Source: Manihot esculenta
Lineage: Eukaryota; Streptophyta; Magnoliopsida; Malpighiales; Euphorbiaceae
Direction: 5' to 3'
DNA length: 64,000 nt
Assembly (NCBI RefSeq): GCF_001659605.2
Contig: NC_035178.2
Coordinates: forward strand, 1,158,159-1,222,158
A model generated the notes under the pieces. The model was not told the origin of the DNA and did no database searches. It saw only the letters and a list, made by a program, of their open reading frames with translations. The translations under genes and the position numbers were made by a program. Below, one piece after another: positions 23,227-41,598 of the stretch; position 1 is the stretch's first letter, and each line of letters begins with the position of its first letter.

Positions 23227-25901
23227 ATGGCGAAGCTGAAACACTCAAGGATACAAGCGAGGAAATGGTCGACATTCTCTCTGGTATTAACGATGCTATT
23301 TATGCTAACAGTGGTTCTCTTGATGCTTTTGGCTCTGGGGATTTTCTCCCTTCCTATAAGCAGCGACGATGCTCCTCCCAATGATCTCATTACTTCTTAT
23401 CGGCGTATGGCCGCTAAAAGGTACTTATCATATTACTATTATTTTAAGTTATCCATTGGATTATTTGATTTTCATATTTTTTGGCGGGATTTTTGACACA
23501 GAGATGGTGATGGTTTGGGAAAGAGAGGAGAGCAGTGGACTCAAATTCTTTCTTGGGAGCCCCGAGCATTTCTTTATCACAATTTCTTGGTTAGTCTCAA
23601 AATTTGTTAATTATTTCTTCGGGTTTAAAATACAATTTATCTGGAATCTGTTTTCTCAATTGAATCAGCAATTTTATATGAGCTTTTGTACTTCGTTGTA
23701 ATCGTTGGTTAGCAATTATGTGTATGTGTATAATGTGTTCTTCCAGCATTAGCTTATGAGAAACTATTCATTTATTTGAACCAGGCCTAATGCGTAATTC
23801 CTCACATCTCATTCAATATTGATGGGTTGATATTTCACCGGGGATATGAACTAAATTTTACAAGTCTCACGTGGCTAACATTATCAATAGTAATATATTT
23901 AGATATTTTTTTAGTGCTTTAATTAGTAGGAGTGGCCTCTGCTGGACAGCTCATTGAAATGTTGTGCAATTCATACTTGCATGGCACCATAAATTGTCTG
24001 CTATTATATTTAACTAATTAAGATGCAAAAAAAAAAAAAAAAAAAAATAAGAAGAAGAAAAAAGAACCATTCACTTAGTTTTGCACTTATATTTGAGGGT
24101 TCAAATATCACTTCTTAGGATTAATATCCATTTTTGAAGCTTTAGCAATGACATCCTTACAAAGAAATATAATAGCTGTATTTGTCTGATAATCATGCTT
24201 ATGATTGGTCTTCATCTGGCATTTAATTTCTATCATGGCATAACTGTCATGCTGTAGCAGTGAAAGGTCAAGTTTCGTTTTATGTGGTTTAGACTTCAGA
24301 AGTTAAAAAATCTCCCTTCCTAGTCTTTACAATAAAGTTCTGTTGTATATCAAATGAAGTGCTTGTTTGGCTTGGGCATATGCTTTATTGTTTGTCAGTA
24401 TGATCTTGATCTTGGTTGCTAATGTGAACAGTCAAAAGAAGAATGTGAGTACCTAATAACTCTGGCCAAGCCACACATGGTAAAGTCAACAGTGGTAGAT
24501 AGCAAGACAGGTCAGAGTAAAGATAGCAGGTATGCATTTTATTCCCATCTTTTCTCTTTCACAAAATTGGGTAACCGCTGCCTTCAAGGTTTGTTCAATG
24601 ACACACACCTTACTTGTAACTGGGATGGATTTGATAGGTGTGATATGACCATGAATCCGTCTAATCTTATTAATTTTACATACAAATTGCAGGGTTCGCA
24701 CGAGTTCTGGAATGTTTTTGAGGAGAGGACAAGATAAAACTATCAAGAGCATTGAAAAAAGGATAGCAGACTTCTCTTTTATTCCTGTAGGTATGAAATT
24801 CAAAAATATCAAAATAAATGCCTAGAATTGGTTTGAAACAAGATCTTAGTATGTTAGACCAGGAGTATTTTTTATGCTGATTAAGCACATGATGTTTTTC
24901 TTGCTTGGGTGGTTAGTTCATTTTATCTGTTGCTTTTTCAAATATTTTGTTACAATAAATGGTTCAACCCTCTTTTTCCAAAGAAAATGAATTTGCAATG
25001 TTTAAAACTTTTTCTCAAATGCTCTTCTGGGGGCAGGCAATAAGCAAACTGCCTGCTCAAACCACCTTCTCAAATATACTCAATCATAACCTTTAATTGT
25101 ATATCTTTATGGCCTGCATGACATGGCTAATTTAAGTTCTTAAACTGTTTTATCACGGAGGTTATAAATGCTCCTAAGTATTTTGAATATACTGGGTTGT
25201 GGTTTCTCTTTACTCTGAATTTGTGAGCTCTAATCTGCATTTAGGTAATGTTTTCCATGTAGAGGATATTTAAATCACTGGTGAGTAGAAGCCTAGTGGT
25301 GCAATGTGTAAAGGATCATCTTTTCTACTATGCTTTGAACTATAACTAGTTTCTACTCTTCCGCTACTGACTGTTTGAACTTACTTTATAATCTACAGAG
25401 CATGGAGAAGGACTTCAAGTTCTTCACTATGAAGTTGGGCAGAAGTATGAGGCTCACTATGACTATTTTCTTGATGAATTCAACACTAAGAATGGGGGCC
25501 AACGTACAGCTACTGTTCTAATGTATCTGTAAGATATCTCCCATGGCTGGCATGGTATTGAAATTTGTGTTTGCTTGTCTTGGAACTGACAAACTGTACT
25601 TGCATATCCATCACACATATTCTTTCTGTCCTGATGCAGGTCGGATATTGAAGAAGGGGGTGAGACAGTGTTCCCTGCAGCAAAGGGGAACATCACCTCT
25701 GTGCCGTGGTGGAATGAGTTGTCTGAATGTGGCAAACAGGGTCTCTCAGTGAAACCAAAAATGGGTAATGCATTGCTTTTTTGGAGCACAAGGCCTGATG
25801 CATCGCTAGACCCTTCAAGTTTGCATGGTGGTTGTCCTGTGATTAGAGGCAACAAGTGGTCAGCTACAAAGTGGATGCATCTTGGGGAGTACAATGTCTG
25901 A
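23227..25901 (+). CDS. P4H: Prolyl 4-hydroxylase, ER/Golgi type II membrane enzyme
   Basis: Six coding exons: 23227-23420, 23502-23589, 24432-24529, 24693-24790, 25399-25528, 25640-25901. All introns are GT-AG and in phase, giving 289 aa, typical for plant P4Hs. The enzyme hydroxylates peptidyl-proline in cell-wall glycoproteins using 2-oxoglutarate, O2 and Fe(II). The short basic N-terminus and hydrophobic segment at about 18-40 form a type II anchor. The 2OG-Fe(II) oxygenase domain carries the iron ligands H179 and D181 (AHYDYF) and distal H265 (SLHGG). K275 (GNKW) is the expected 2-oxoglutarate ligand. WWNELSECG and RTSSGMFL are other family blocks. ATG 23227 is used; the frame can be read six bases further upstream only from a TTG. 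The closest Arabidopsis relative is probably At1g20270, whose neighbour is a VHA-B gene, as here. Confidence 0.95.
24027..24047. repeat. Poly(A) run in P4H intron 2
   Basis: 21 consecutive A followed by an AAG/GAAGAA-rich tail. No retroposed sequence is recognisable beside it. Confidence 0.8.
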
Positions 25902-28900
25902 GCCACTGATACAGGTAATTTTCAATGCCTGCAGGAGTAATAGATGGTATACGAAGTCATTGTCTGCTTTGTGCATTGAGTCACCTTTTTATACAAGCAT
26001 GCATTCCATTAGAAAAGTAGCCTGCTAAGTGTTGCTTGTCAATTTCTGTTACAAACAGCATCTCATAACTTGTAGTTTGGAAGTTGCTTTATTGAGCTAA
26101 TTATGAATCCAGACTATCAGCGATACAATTTGTCGATAATAGTTATTATCTTATTATTTTAACTATTTTTCCTCAGCAGGATTGTAGACCATGTATCGTG
26201 TGGGACATTTGTGTTGGTATAATGGTGAATGGTGTTAGAATTCCGGACGCGGAGTGGAACATCCCTGATTCCTCGACGATAGCAATAGCATAGAAAAGTT
26301 TTATGATATAGGTATGGCGATTTTATCTTTATTTCAATTTTGTTCCTCATTTCATGGGCCCGATTTAGTTTTCTTACTGGGATTCGGGTTGGGAATTGTT
26401 AGACATGGGGATCCTAAAGGATATGTATAGTTTGGGAAAACAGAGGGGATGGCAGCTGGGCAACGCATCTTCCCAACAGGCAAATTGTAAACGAACAAAA
26501 TAGTTGCTGAAAAACAAGCCCGCTTATTTTTCATTTATTGGAACCTGATGCCTAGGTTTTTCTTTGGAACCAATAGGTCTTAAACCCTTATGCCAGTGCA
26601 CATAATGGATGTAAAAATTTCCATACTTTTAACAAGGTACTAACATGCACCAACGTCTATTATTCCTGAAGTCATTTTGGATATGAAAATTTTCATGTTT
26701 TTAAGTACTATCAGTGTATATTCCTCAAGTTTAATGCTGCTGCTTGTATCGTATGTCTATCATTCAATTTTTGGTTTGGAGGAATGGGTGAATTTACAAT
26801 TTTAAACTTGTCTTTTAGGATGATAGAATTAAGTATGCCAGCAAGGCAAAAAATTGGGGGGTGGGGGGTTGGTTGGATCTCGAGTAAGGAAGACGGGGCA
26901 GGAAATAGCCGAGCATGCCATGGCCCAAACCTAGAGTAATAAATTTAATTTTAATTATGAAAATGTTATTGTACAACTTTTATTATATTGCACTTAAAAA
27001 ATAGTTAGAAAAATAAAAATTTTATTTTAAAAGAAATCAATGACTTGTTTTCTAAATTATTGTTAAATTTGAAGAAGCGGAAAACTATGAAAATGCATGG
27101 ACACGTGCAGTTCTATTTTGTGGTTTTCATAGAACACATTTTTGAAAAATTACTTTAGTTTTCTATAAGTAAACCATTGTGTGGTGGTAAGCCATATTTA
27201 GAATTCCTTTATTAAGTAGAGTGCAGTTTCCTTCCCTTCCCCTCCCCTAAATACTTACAGATAAAATAATAATAGTATTTAACAAACCACTAAGGCCTAA
27301 AAAGGTGCCAACCTACCATCATGATCAATTCGTGATTCCCTAGCATTCTTCTCTTTCCCTTTTTCTTTTAAATATATGCATGTTAATTAGTTATCATGAT
27401 AAATAAATATACTTGTGTCTATCTGGATCAAAATAAGAAATATATATATATTATTTACAGTTCGAATAACCATTTTTTTATACAAAGATAAGAATCGTTG
27501 TAATTTAGTATAGAAATTCATATCCGATAACACCTGTGTCATGGAGCTCATAATACGTGAAGCTTGTTCTACATGCTCGGACCCACGTCCTATTGCTGGT
27601 CAAAACTGCATAATGCGGACGTCCCAGTACACTACCAGCTGCAATTGGTATCTATGATTTGGAATACTTCGAGCCCCCACCAAAAATTTATCTTCCCTAA
27701 GTTAGGCCCAATTAAATATTTTTAATTTATATCCCATCTTAAAATATTTTTAACAAAATTATATTTAATGACTTATATTGTTTGGCCCATAAAAACCCCA
27801 TAAACTTGGCTTCCAGTCCAAATATAAGGAAAAAAAAAAAAAAAAGGTGCGATGCCATCTGGAAGGAGATCTCAGCTACGTGTGAATGCCATACTTAAAA
27901 GCACCATGGATAGCTGTTTCAACTACCAATGTTCAACCTACTGAAGCACAAGAACATCGCACTAAAGAAAAAGGAAATTGCAATAGAACAAGCTCGTATA
28001 TCAACAACACAACCAAAACCATGAAGAAACAACGGTGAAAATGGCCCAAGTCTAGACTGCAACAGAGAATATCATCTCAAAAAATAGTCAAGAGAGAAGA
28101 GTGACAACTAGAGTTTTGAGAATCATTAATCAGCCGCATGCAAGTCTGACAATAATCTCAAAAGATAACGAATTTTAAAACGGAAGTTTATCCCAAAAAT
28201 AACTCTCAACAAATATGCGGATATCATGTGTACCTCTGGTATTTGGAAACGTGCATGATTGGTGGTGCGGCTTTTCATTCCTAAAAAGGCCAAGATAGTG
28301 GGAAAGCCGAACAAACAGAGACAGCTTGTCCTCCAGTTGTCCTGTCGCTAGTATTTGCTGCCCCACGAATGCCTGCAGCAGTCATCTATCCAAGAACCTT
28401 CTTTACACTTTCCTCTCCTCTCCTCTCCTCTTCTCTCCTTTCTTTATTTATTATTTGTTCAATTTAATTTGGATATCAACCAAATTACTCACTATTCCAT
28501 TTATTTTTATAATATTAATTTATTATTTCATTTTCGGTTTTCATACTCTACAATTAACATGAGATACGTGTTGAGCCACGTGCTTCTTAAGTATCCAATC
28601 AATATCATGGGGTAGTTGGACTCTGGAGGATTCTTACTTTGAAAAATGCTAATTACCGTAATTTTTAAATAATTATTTAATATTCTTCATTATTGTTAGA
28701 AAAATATTTATTATATATTTTTTTAATAACTAATCATTATAATATCTCCCCAATAAAATTAAGAGTGCTGAACAATCATTTGAAAAAGTGACTTCATTTC
28801 TCCTCTTAATTTTATTAGTTTAATTTGAATTCATTTAAATAATTATGTTTAATTTTAATCCGTAATTAAATTGACTACTTCACTTTAATTTTTAAATAAT

Positions 28901-29653
28901 TCAAATTATACTTCAATAAAATGCATATTTACCCAAATTAAAGTTTAAGTTAAATTTATTTTAATTCTTATTTAATTTCATTTTTAAATTAAATTAAATT
29001 ATGCTTATTTTTTAATAAAATTAATTATTAGTTTTTCTAGAAAATATATTGATCAATTTTTATACTTTCATTTTATTTATTCTATAATTTATCTTTCAGT
29101 TTTAAATAAAATTTTATAGAGAAAATTTTCAGATTACAGAAATTTAAAGAAAATTAAAATAACGAGATAAGAAAATGTAGTGTAGGTTTTTTTTTTTTTT
29201 TTTATCATAAAGAGAAATATGCATCATGCAGTAGTAATTAGTTTTGTTAAACTAAAAATAAATCGAGCCGGGGTGGAAAACCGGATTGAATAGCGAACCG
29301 GAAAGAGTTCGTTTCTGAAAATAATTTCCCCATTTTGCGCCTCTACGGTTGAACTCAAGCTGAAACTGAACCTCTCAGGTAAACCTGTACTACACCCTCC
29401 TGGCATTATCAGATCTCTCGTCTTGTTTTTACATTTTAATTTCATGTCCACAAGCTTGTAACTTTATTTAAAGTTTCGTTTAAATTTCTTTTTCAAGGTT
29501 TCAATTATACTCAACCTCACTGATTCCTTCTCTTGGATCCAATAAAGTACTGATTTGCCATTTGTTTCATTGGATTGTATATCTTTAGGCATCAAAATCA
29601 CTTCTGGTGTTAATATAGTCTTGTTTTTTGATCAAGCAGATTGGACTTGAAAC
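25902..29653. other. Spacer and 5' leader between P4H and VHA-B
   Basis: 3.75 kb. The first few hundred bases fit the P4H 3' UTR. 26600-29250 is AT-rich with no gene recognised. A probable 5' UTR intron of VHA-B spans 29379-29639: CTCAG|GTAAAC at the left and AAGCAG|ATTGGA at the right, 14 bases before the ATG. A pyrimidine-rich (CTCTC)n tract lies at about 28408-28440. Confidence 0.5.
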
Positions 29654-34394
<4,741 letters not shown>

Positions 34395-35056
34395 GCTGGT
34401 AGAACCAGTGGTTTTGCTTTTTCACTCATTTCAATCCATTTGTCGATAAGAGTGGGCATGAGTCATGCGATTCCTCGAACTACATTTCATGCTCAGCCAT
34501 GTCCACTCGCAAAAAGTGGTATGGCTTCTCAACTGGAGTGCATGGAGTTGTTTGTCTAGTTTCTATAGTTTTGGAATTGGTTGCTTCAAGGACTCCAAGA
34601 TCTTTTGTGAAAACTGTATCCATATTTTGTCCAACTGGAAATAATAGGAAGTTTGATAGAAAAACAAAGCCCTTGTATTAAATTGGTGGAAGATAAGAGA
34701 AATAATTTCATTGATAAGATTTAAGGCCCAGAATACATCCCGAACATATTTGATAGTGGATGAGAAAAAAATAAGGCCACTCAAGGGCCAACCCATAAAA
34801 ATATAAAGAGGCTTTAATGGCCTTGATTTCATTTCTTACATGTTATTTGACTGACAAAACATGATACAATCATATAGGAAAGGATCTAAGTAAGAAAATG
34901 TACGCCTGCAGGCTCTTAGTTGAGTTCGCAAAGGTATTTAGAATCCTTTGCATATTTGGTTTCCACCAAGACCCCCATCCCCAATCTATAAACAAAAAAA
35001 GAACATGTACAATTTAAAGATTTTAAAGAATCAATTCTAACGCATGGAATTCTATT
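34395..35056. other. Convergent spacer between VHA-B and the RING gene
   Basis: Holds the 3' UTRs of two convergent genes. No further gene seen. Confidence 0.5.
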
Positions 35057-36828
35057 CTAACTTGCATTTCGTATTTCTTTTCTCATTTTACATATCAGAG
35101 CGATCCAAGTTTTGGGTAATCTTGTTCTACACAATGGGCAAGAATTATGTCCCATGACCCACTTGCCAATACATGGTAGGTGAAATGTATGGTGGCAACG
35201 TGGTAAGCTACAAGCCGCTTCCCCCAACTGGAAATCCTGGGAGATCATTTGACAAGGACAAGGACAAGGAAAATGAGACATGTCAGTTAAACTATTATTC
35301 ATCAGGTTTCCACGAAGAGCAATGCTGCGAATAGACAATTTATATAGTTTTCATGAGTAGATGTACAGTTGGGTAAGGGCAAAAATATTTAAAATGTCTC
35401 ATATCATGTGTAGTTTGACATTATATGTCTACACTTTTTCAAAGAATTTAAGAAGAATAATTATATGTGAACTTAAGGTAATAAAGTCCAAACCTGAAGA
35501 CAAATTGAACAGGATGGTCCATTCCATAAGATATCCACAATGTTTTCCTCTGTTAGTTTAATCTTTGGAATTTCGTGTCTCCTTTGGACCTCTACATGGG
35601 CAGCATCTCCCTGAACATTACAACCACATTCGGTTAAGTTGATTACTTGAAGTAATTTATACAAATAATGATTCATAATATCATATTATTACCGTAAATC
35701 AATAACAAAGCTAAAAAAGTAAAAATCACCTGACTTTCTTGCAGAACATGGATGGCAGGGCTAAACCTTCTTTGTATAAGTGTTTGTTTCAGGCGATTTG
35801 AAGCTTTTTCAATCTTTAAAAGACGAAGATTAGAACGTTAATGGGTAGTTTCAAGACACTGTAGTAAACTTAGTTGCAAGCAGGGAACTTACCAAAGAAA
35901 TGAAGCACTCAATAGCATAATCATCAGAATCCCAGAAAGCAAATGATGCTTTAAAGATTTCAGCAGAAAGCAGACACCCAATAATAGTTCCAATTGTGGC
36001 GCCATGAAGAAAGCTACTCCTGCATTTTACTCCAACCAGAGCTCCAGAAATGGCTCCTACTGTTGTGCCAACTATATAGAACAGGAAGGAAGGTTTGAGC
36101 CTCAGATTCAAGCCCTTCAGCTACAAATTAATGCATAGGAGAAGTAATAATAGTAGCCAACAATTTGAGGGTAATTTCGATAAGTGTTCAAAGTTGCAAA
36201 TAGAAAATCATTGGATCGTCAAAAGTGGCTGCTTTTTGCAAGCCGCCATATCTTAAAATATCCCAAAAATAATGTTAACGGAATCCCTTTACGTAATTAG
36301 CTACTGGAAAGAGGCAACTACAGGCCAGGCTGCTGGTTCGGTCTAAACAGAAATCGATGATTTTGGGTCATTGATTTAAATGAATGGAACTAAATCATAG
36401 AATTTCTCTACGGAAGGAGGGTTTTGGGATTTCGTCAAACTGATCTATATCAGCCTCTGTTTGGTTTGGGATCCAAATCGGACACATCTTGTCTAGAAGA
36501 CTAGACAAAGTCGTGTTTGGAGAAGCCAAGAATTCCTTTGCTTGACGTATTTTTGTAACCTAAAATTACAAGCAATAGCAAAATTCTACGAATATTCCAT
36601 CTCTGATTCTCTAGTGCATAGCTGTCTGCTACATTTCATCTGAAGCTAACTACGTAGATTACCTTCCATTAACTCTCTAACTTTACCAGAAGAAGAAACA
36701 AGAGCAGGAAGAAGGGACTTACCTACTGCGAATACGAATGCAGAGATTGCCAAAAACAAACTGCAAGAAATTGCAGAAACCCATAAAGCTAAAGAAGAAG
36801 AAGAAGAAACAGAAGTATAAATCTCCAT
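35057..36828 (-). CDS. RING-H2 membrane protein, NEP1-interacting protein (NIP)-like
   Basis: Five coding exons: 36723-36828, 35893-36071, 35730-35813, 35494-35610, 35057-35236. All are GT-AG and in phase, giving 221 aa. The N-terminus MEIYTSVSS, a hydrophobic segment at about 14-35 and the glycine-rich GTTVGAISGALVGVK and GATIGTIIGCLLS segments are typical of NEP1-interacting proteins. These membrane-anchored E3 ligases include the Arabidopsis plastid protein NIP1, which binds the phage-type RNA polymerase RpoTmp. The RING-H2 domain starts at C157-x2-C160 and continues across the last intron with LPRCHHTFHLPC and SCPLC, so all eight zinc ligands are present. The start at 36828 gives the family N-terminus; an in-frame upstream extension exists but looks unlike the family. 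The exact orthologue is undecided. Confidence 0.88.
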
Positions 36829-38071
36829 AAGCTGGTCTATCATATGATCAGAATAATATCGAAAGTATAAAAAAATGGAATTAAAAGTGAAGCTTAGATA
36901 GAGAGAAGGCATGGGGACCAAAACAAAGGATAAAAAGCAAAACATATATAATGGAAGAAACCAAGTATAAGACGGGAAAGGCTGACCAGAACCCCTTTGG
37001 ACAAAATCAACTTGTTTTTGAAGTTTAATGAAACGTGAAGTGTTCAACGTTAGCTTAACACTCCAGTCATTTTCTACCTGCCAGAAGCTAAGGATCATCT
37101 TTGAAAAGTTGTTTATTGACGACTTGGAAGTCAGAGAAGACGCTCTCAGTTCTTCTTCTCTTTTGAAAATTCTATTTCTGCTCGCTGTAAATCATCCAAA
37201 TATGATCATTTCTATTCTCACTCCATTCCCACCTTCCAGGAACTAGCCAGAACAGCTAGTTCGGTAGGCTTCACTGTTTCGATTTAAAAACTGTTACAGT
37301 TCAAAACATCGATTTGATTCCAATATTATAACATATGAATAAAAATAATTTAATGAATTAATAATTAATCTTTTTAATTGAGTCACATAAATAAATATTT
37401 TAATTTTATTAAAAAAATATTATATATTCATGTAGAGTACTAAATAATTTTCGGAAAGACTGGAGCTTCTCCCTTCCTCTTTCAGATTTATTCTTACACC
37501 TTTTTCTTCTTTTTATCCCTTTTTTTTTTATAATCTCATCGCATCATAGTGAAATTTCAACTGGTGAGTGCTGAATCGTCTATAAATCAAAGAGAGTTTT
37601 AGCTTAATATTTTATTAATTACAAATTAATAAAACTCGTCTACATAAACATAATGGGCAAGAATCTAGTTGTAAAAGGAAGAAAAAGACTGCAAGTAAAC
37701 CGAAAGTCTTTTCACCTTTTAAATTCTTATCATCCTCGTCAACTCTTTGAAAACGTTAAACCTTTAATATTATTTTCTTGTACCCCTGTTCCAAACTAGA
37801 GTTAAAACCGTTTTATATCTGAAAAAAAAAACTGTTTTTTTTTTTTTTAAAGTTGTTAGGATTAAAATAATTCCTTATTTTCTTAACAAATTGTAAAATT
37901 CCTTTCAAAAATAGGCCCACCATGGATTTTAATATAACGTATAATTTTTTTTATTATTATTGGTTTACTTGGTGTCCTTGAAAATTTTTTTCTGGACTTG
38001 AAATTTCCCAATTGCACACAAAACGACCGTAAGAACCTAACAAAACGATTAGATGGCAAATAGAAGTGCAA
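36829..38071. other. 5' flank of the RING gene up to the retrotransposon
   Basis: Promoter and leader of the minus-strand RING gene, then AT-rich DNA. Open frames at 36829-37098 and 37028-37246 have no family likeness. The last four bases before the element (GCAA) are repeated at its other end. Confidence 0.45.
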
Positions 38072-38604
38072 TGTCACGTCACAAGACCTTTCAACTTGTC
38101 GACGTGCGGCACTTGTGAGGTTGTTCTCTCCAAAACCAACACAAGTAAGCCTTTTCAACAAACTCACAAAGCAATGGACGAATTTGGGACAATTACACTT
38201 GTAAAGAAGAAGAGATTTTCTCAAGGAGAAAGTGTATTTTACTATAGTGGCTGTACAGATTACGAGAACTCTCTTAAAGCCAATAAATTCTAATAATTTG
38301 CCTATATCTTTACAAACTTGTGGGACTCCTATTTATAGGCTAAAATAAGGCAGCATTTAATGCTTCTTGGAGACTCCCCTGCCAATTATGGCATGTTGGT
38401 TCAACTTCCTTCAGGTCTAGATTCTTCTCCCCTGGCATGTTGCCTTGTGCTGGTCAAGTTCTCTTGCTTCTGAAATGTTTCCCAGCCTGGCAGACTTGCT
38501 CCTCTACGGCCAACCAGCTTCTCCAAGCAGCCTGTCTTCTGCCTACAGCCATTTCTATCTTCCTCTTTGCAGAATTTTTGTGGGGCGAAATTTGGAGGTT
38601 GACA
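38072..38604 (-). repeat. 3' LTR of the gypsy element (left side)
   Basis: 533 bases, matching 43357-43950 apart from two small duplications present only in the other copy. The promoter-like TATAAATAG on the minus strand is also present here. Confidence 0.95.
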
Positions 38605-38616
38605 ATCTCCCCCACC
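38605..38616 (-). other. Polypurine tract
   Basis: On the minus strand GGTGGGGGAGAT directly precedes the TGTCAACC start of the 3' LTR, as expected for plus-strand priming. Confidence 0.8.
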
Positions 38617-38635
38617 AAAGTCCTTGACGCCCTCG

Positions 38636-38830
38636 TCAAGCTTCCTTTGCCTTGTAGGCATCGATCTTCTGCTTGAACTGCCACAATTCAGCCTCCTTCT
38701 CCCAACTCATTTCAATTTCGGGTAGTCCTCTCCATTTGATCAGAAATTCGGTGTAATTTGGAATCCTCCGTCGCCTAATTACTCGATCTGCCAGTATTTC
38801 CTCTACTTCACGATCAAATGAGGTTACCAT
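38636..38830 (-). pseudogene. Chromodomain tail of the gypsy integrase
   Basis: Open stretch of 64 codons with a chromodomain-like sequence: VEEILADRVIRRR, then TEFLIKWRGLP and MSWEKEAEL. In chromoviruses this C-terminal module directs integration to marked chromatin. It is separated from the preceding integrase segment by a stop and a gap near 38831-38872. Confidence 0.85.
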
Positions 38831-38872
38831 CGTTGGTGGTGCTCTATGCGATTGACCCCTGATTGGATCCTC

Positions 38873-39247
38873 CTAGTCTTCATGGTAAGGTTTGAGAGAA
38901 CTTACATGAAAAACTGGATGAATCTTTAGTTGTGGCGGCAACTCGACTTGATAGGACACATTCCCTACCTTTTTTGTGATAGGAAAAGGCCCCTCGTACT
39001 TCCTTACCAACCCCTTGTGCACCTTTCTATAAGCCTTGAATTGTTGGGGTGGTAGTTTTACCATGACAAGATAACCAATTTGGAACTCTAATGATCTCCT
39101 CTTTTTGTCTACCCACTTTTTCATCTTTTTGGCAGCCTTGTCAAGATGTACCTTAGCGATGTCAAGTTGTTTCTGCCAACCTTTAGCCCATTTATAAGCT
39201 GAAGGACTTACCCCGATGTAGCCCGAAGCAATGGCATTGGGAGTCAA
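38873..39247 (-). pseudogene. Integrase C-terminal region of the gypsy element
   Basis: 124-codon open stretch following the integrase core. It has QIGYLVMVKLPP and KYEGPFPI, the GPY/F-like module of Ty3/gypsy integrases, then HPVFHVSSLKPY. A stop at its upstream edge separates it from the core. Confidence 0.85.
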
Positions 39248-39253
39248 TGGCTG

Positions 39254-39700
39254 CTACCCAGTAGCTAGTTCAAATGCACTTTGTTGTATGGATTCACTCC
39301 TTTGTAAGTTATAGGAGAACTGAGCAACGTCCAGCAGCTTTACCCAATTCTTCTTATTGGCACTCACAAAGTGCCTCAAATAGAGCTCCAGCAATGCATT
39401 TACCCGTTCAGTTTGCCCATCCGTCTGTGGATGAAAGGAGGTTGAAAAATGCAGATCTGAACCCATCATCTTAAACAGCTCCTGCCAGAATTTCTCTGTG
39501 AACCATGAGTCTCGGTCACTGATGATGCTTCTAGGAAGGCCCCAATACTTCACTACATGCTTGAAGAACAAGCGGGCTGCCTCATCAGCTGTACAGTCTC
39601 GTGGGACTGGAATGAAAGTTCCATATTTGGACAGCTTGTCTACGATCACAATGATGGAGCCGCACCCCTCAGACTTTGGCAAAGCTGAGATGAAGTCCAT
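39254..39700 (-). pseudogene. Integrase catalytic core of the gypsy element
   Basis: 148-codon open stretch. The D-D-E acidic residues can be located: D in MDFISALPKS, D in IISDRDSWF and E in HPQTDGQTERVN. The usual proline after SDRD is replaced by serine. Stops bound it on both sides. Confidence 0.88.
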
Positions 39701-39763
39701 TGTGACACATTCCTATGGTCTCTCCGAAATAGGAAGGGGCTCCAGCAAACCCGCAGGCTGTCT

Positions 39764-40696
39764 TTACTCGATCATGTCATGTTGGCACACCAAACAGGTC
39801 CTCACGTATCTTTCTATGTCATCTTCCATCCTAAGCCAGTAGTATGATCTCTCTAGTAAGGCTAGAGTCCGCTGCATGCCAGGATGGCTAGCCCACAAGG
39901 AGTCGTGACACTCCTTCATCAGCTCCCTCCGAAGATTTTCCCATCGAGGAATGAAAACTCGATTCCCAACAGTATAGATCAACCCATCATGTTCCCAAAA
40001 TCTTCTGGTTTTTCCTTCCTTAGCCAAAATAAGAAGGTGTTTGGCAAAAGCATCATGGGACATACCTTCTCTTATGCGCTCCAGCAGGCTGCTCTCCATG
40101 ATGCTTATCGAGGAAAATTCTGCCTTTCGACTTAGTGCATCAGCCACTACGTTGGCCTTACCAGGTTTATACTCCAAGGCGTAATCAAATTCTGCCAAGA
40201 AGTCCTGCCGCCTTGCTTGCTTGGGGGTCAGCTTCTTCTGCTTCTGGAAGTAGCTGGTTGCAACATTGTCGGTCAGGATCATGAACCGACTTTCCAGCAA
40301 GTAGTGCCTCCACACCCTTAGGCAGTGTATGATGGCGGTCATCTCCTTGTCATGCACCGGATATCGCCTTTCAGTCTCATTCAGCTTGCGACTTTCAAAG
40401 GCAATGGGATGTCTTTCCTGCATCAACACCCCACCAATAGCAAAATCAGATGCATCAGTTTGTACCTCAAATGGCTTGGAGTAATTTGGCAGTGCCAACA
40501 TGGGTTCCTCTGCCACAGCATGCTTGAGCTCATCAAATGCCTTTTGACGTTTCTCATCCCAGTCCCACGGGATGTTCTTTTTCAGCAAGTCAGTCAAGGG
40601 GGCCGCCCTCTTAGAATACCCTTGAATGAATCTGTGGTAGTAGTTCCCAACCCAAGAAATGACCGCAACCCAGACACAGTCGTTGATGGTTCCCAC
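39764..40696 (-). pseudogene. RNase H and integrase zinc-binding region of the gypsy element
   Basis: 310-codon open stretch. It contains YHRFIQGYSKRAAPLTDLL (end of the RT connection), the RNase H start VQTDASDFAIGGVL and VVADALSRK. The integrase HHCC finger is HDSLWASHPG ... CLVCQ. A frameshift near 40640-40690 separates it from the upstream RT portion at 40594-40812. Confidence 0.9.
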
Positions 40697-41574
40697 TCCA
40701 TGATTGCCTTTACTTTGGACGAGTCCATGCTGATCTGGCCATCAGCAATCTTGTGCCCCAGAAACATTACTTCTGGTTGTGTAAATGAACATTTTTCCGG
40801 TTTCACATACAACTCATTTTCTCATAGGATTTGGAACACAAGCTTAAGATGCTGAACATGGTCTTGTAAAGACTCACTATAAACAACAATATCGTCCAAG
40901 TAGACTACTACGAACTTATCCATATATGGGTAAAATATTTTATTCATTAATGTACAAAAAGTGGCTGGTGCGTTGGTTAGGCCAAACGGCATTACAAGAA
41001 ATTCATAAGAACCGTACCTTGTAACACAAGTAGTCTTCTCCTCATCTCCTTCGGCAATCCGTACTTGCCAATATCCAGAACGCAAGTCCAGCTTAGAGAA
41101 CCACTGAGCTTTGCCTAATTTGTCAAACAAATCATCCACCAATAGTATGGGATACTTGTTTTTTATTGTTACCTTGTTTAAGGCCCGATAATCAATGCAC
41201 ATGCGCAACCTCCCATCATACTTCTTTTGAAATAGTACCGGAGCACCATAGGGTGCCTTTGATGGCCGAATGTACCCCGCATCCAACAGCTCCTTCAGTT
41301 GTTTCTTTAATTCATCAAGCTCCGAGGGTGCCATTCGATAAGGGACCATGGCAGGAGGCTTAGCACCAGGCTCCAGTTCAATTGCATGGTCCACTCCTCT
41401 CCTTGGTGGTAACTTTTTGGGCAGCTCAGGTGGCATTACATCCATAAACTCATCCAGAATTGCCACAATTTCATTAGCGACAAAAAGTGAATTGGAAACC
41501 ATACCTTCATCTTTGCAAGTCACAAGGTATGTCTCCTCCCCTCTCTTCACTCCTTTTGAAACTTGCATTGCCAA
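40594..41574 (-). pseudogene. Reverse transcriptase of the gypsy element
   Basis: Two open pieces (40822-41574 and 40594-40812) separated by a stop. The RT signature includes [45 protein letters not shown] and the catalytic [16 protein letters not shown] is the form usual in plant gypsy elements. Confidence 0.92.
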
Positions 41575-41598
41575 CAGGATTCTTGCACCAACAGGAAT

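Noticed and set aside
28408..28440. Repeated CTCTC units as a possible CRISPR-like or satellite array
   Set aside because: It is a short pyrimidine-rich microsatellite-like tract without spacers; no arrays of that kind occur in plant nuclear DNA.
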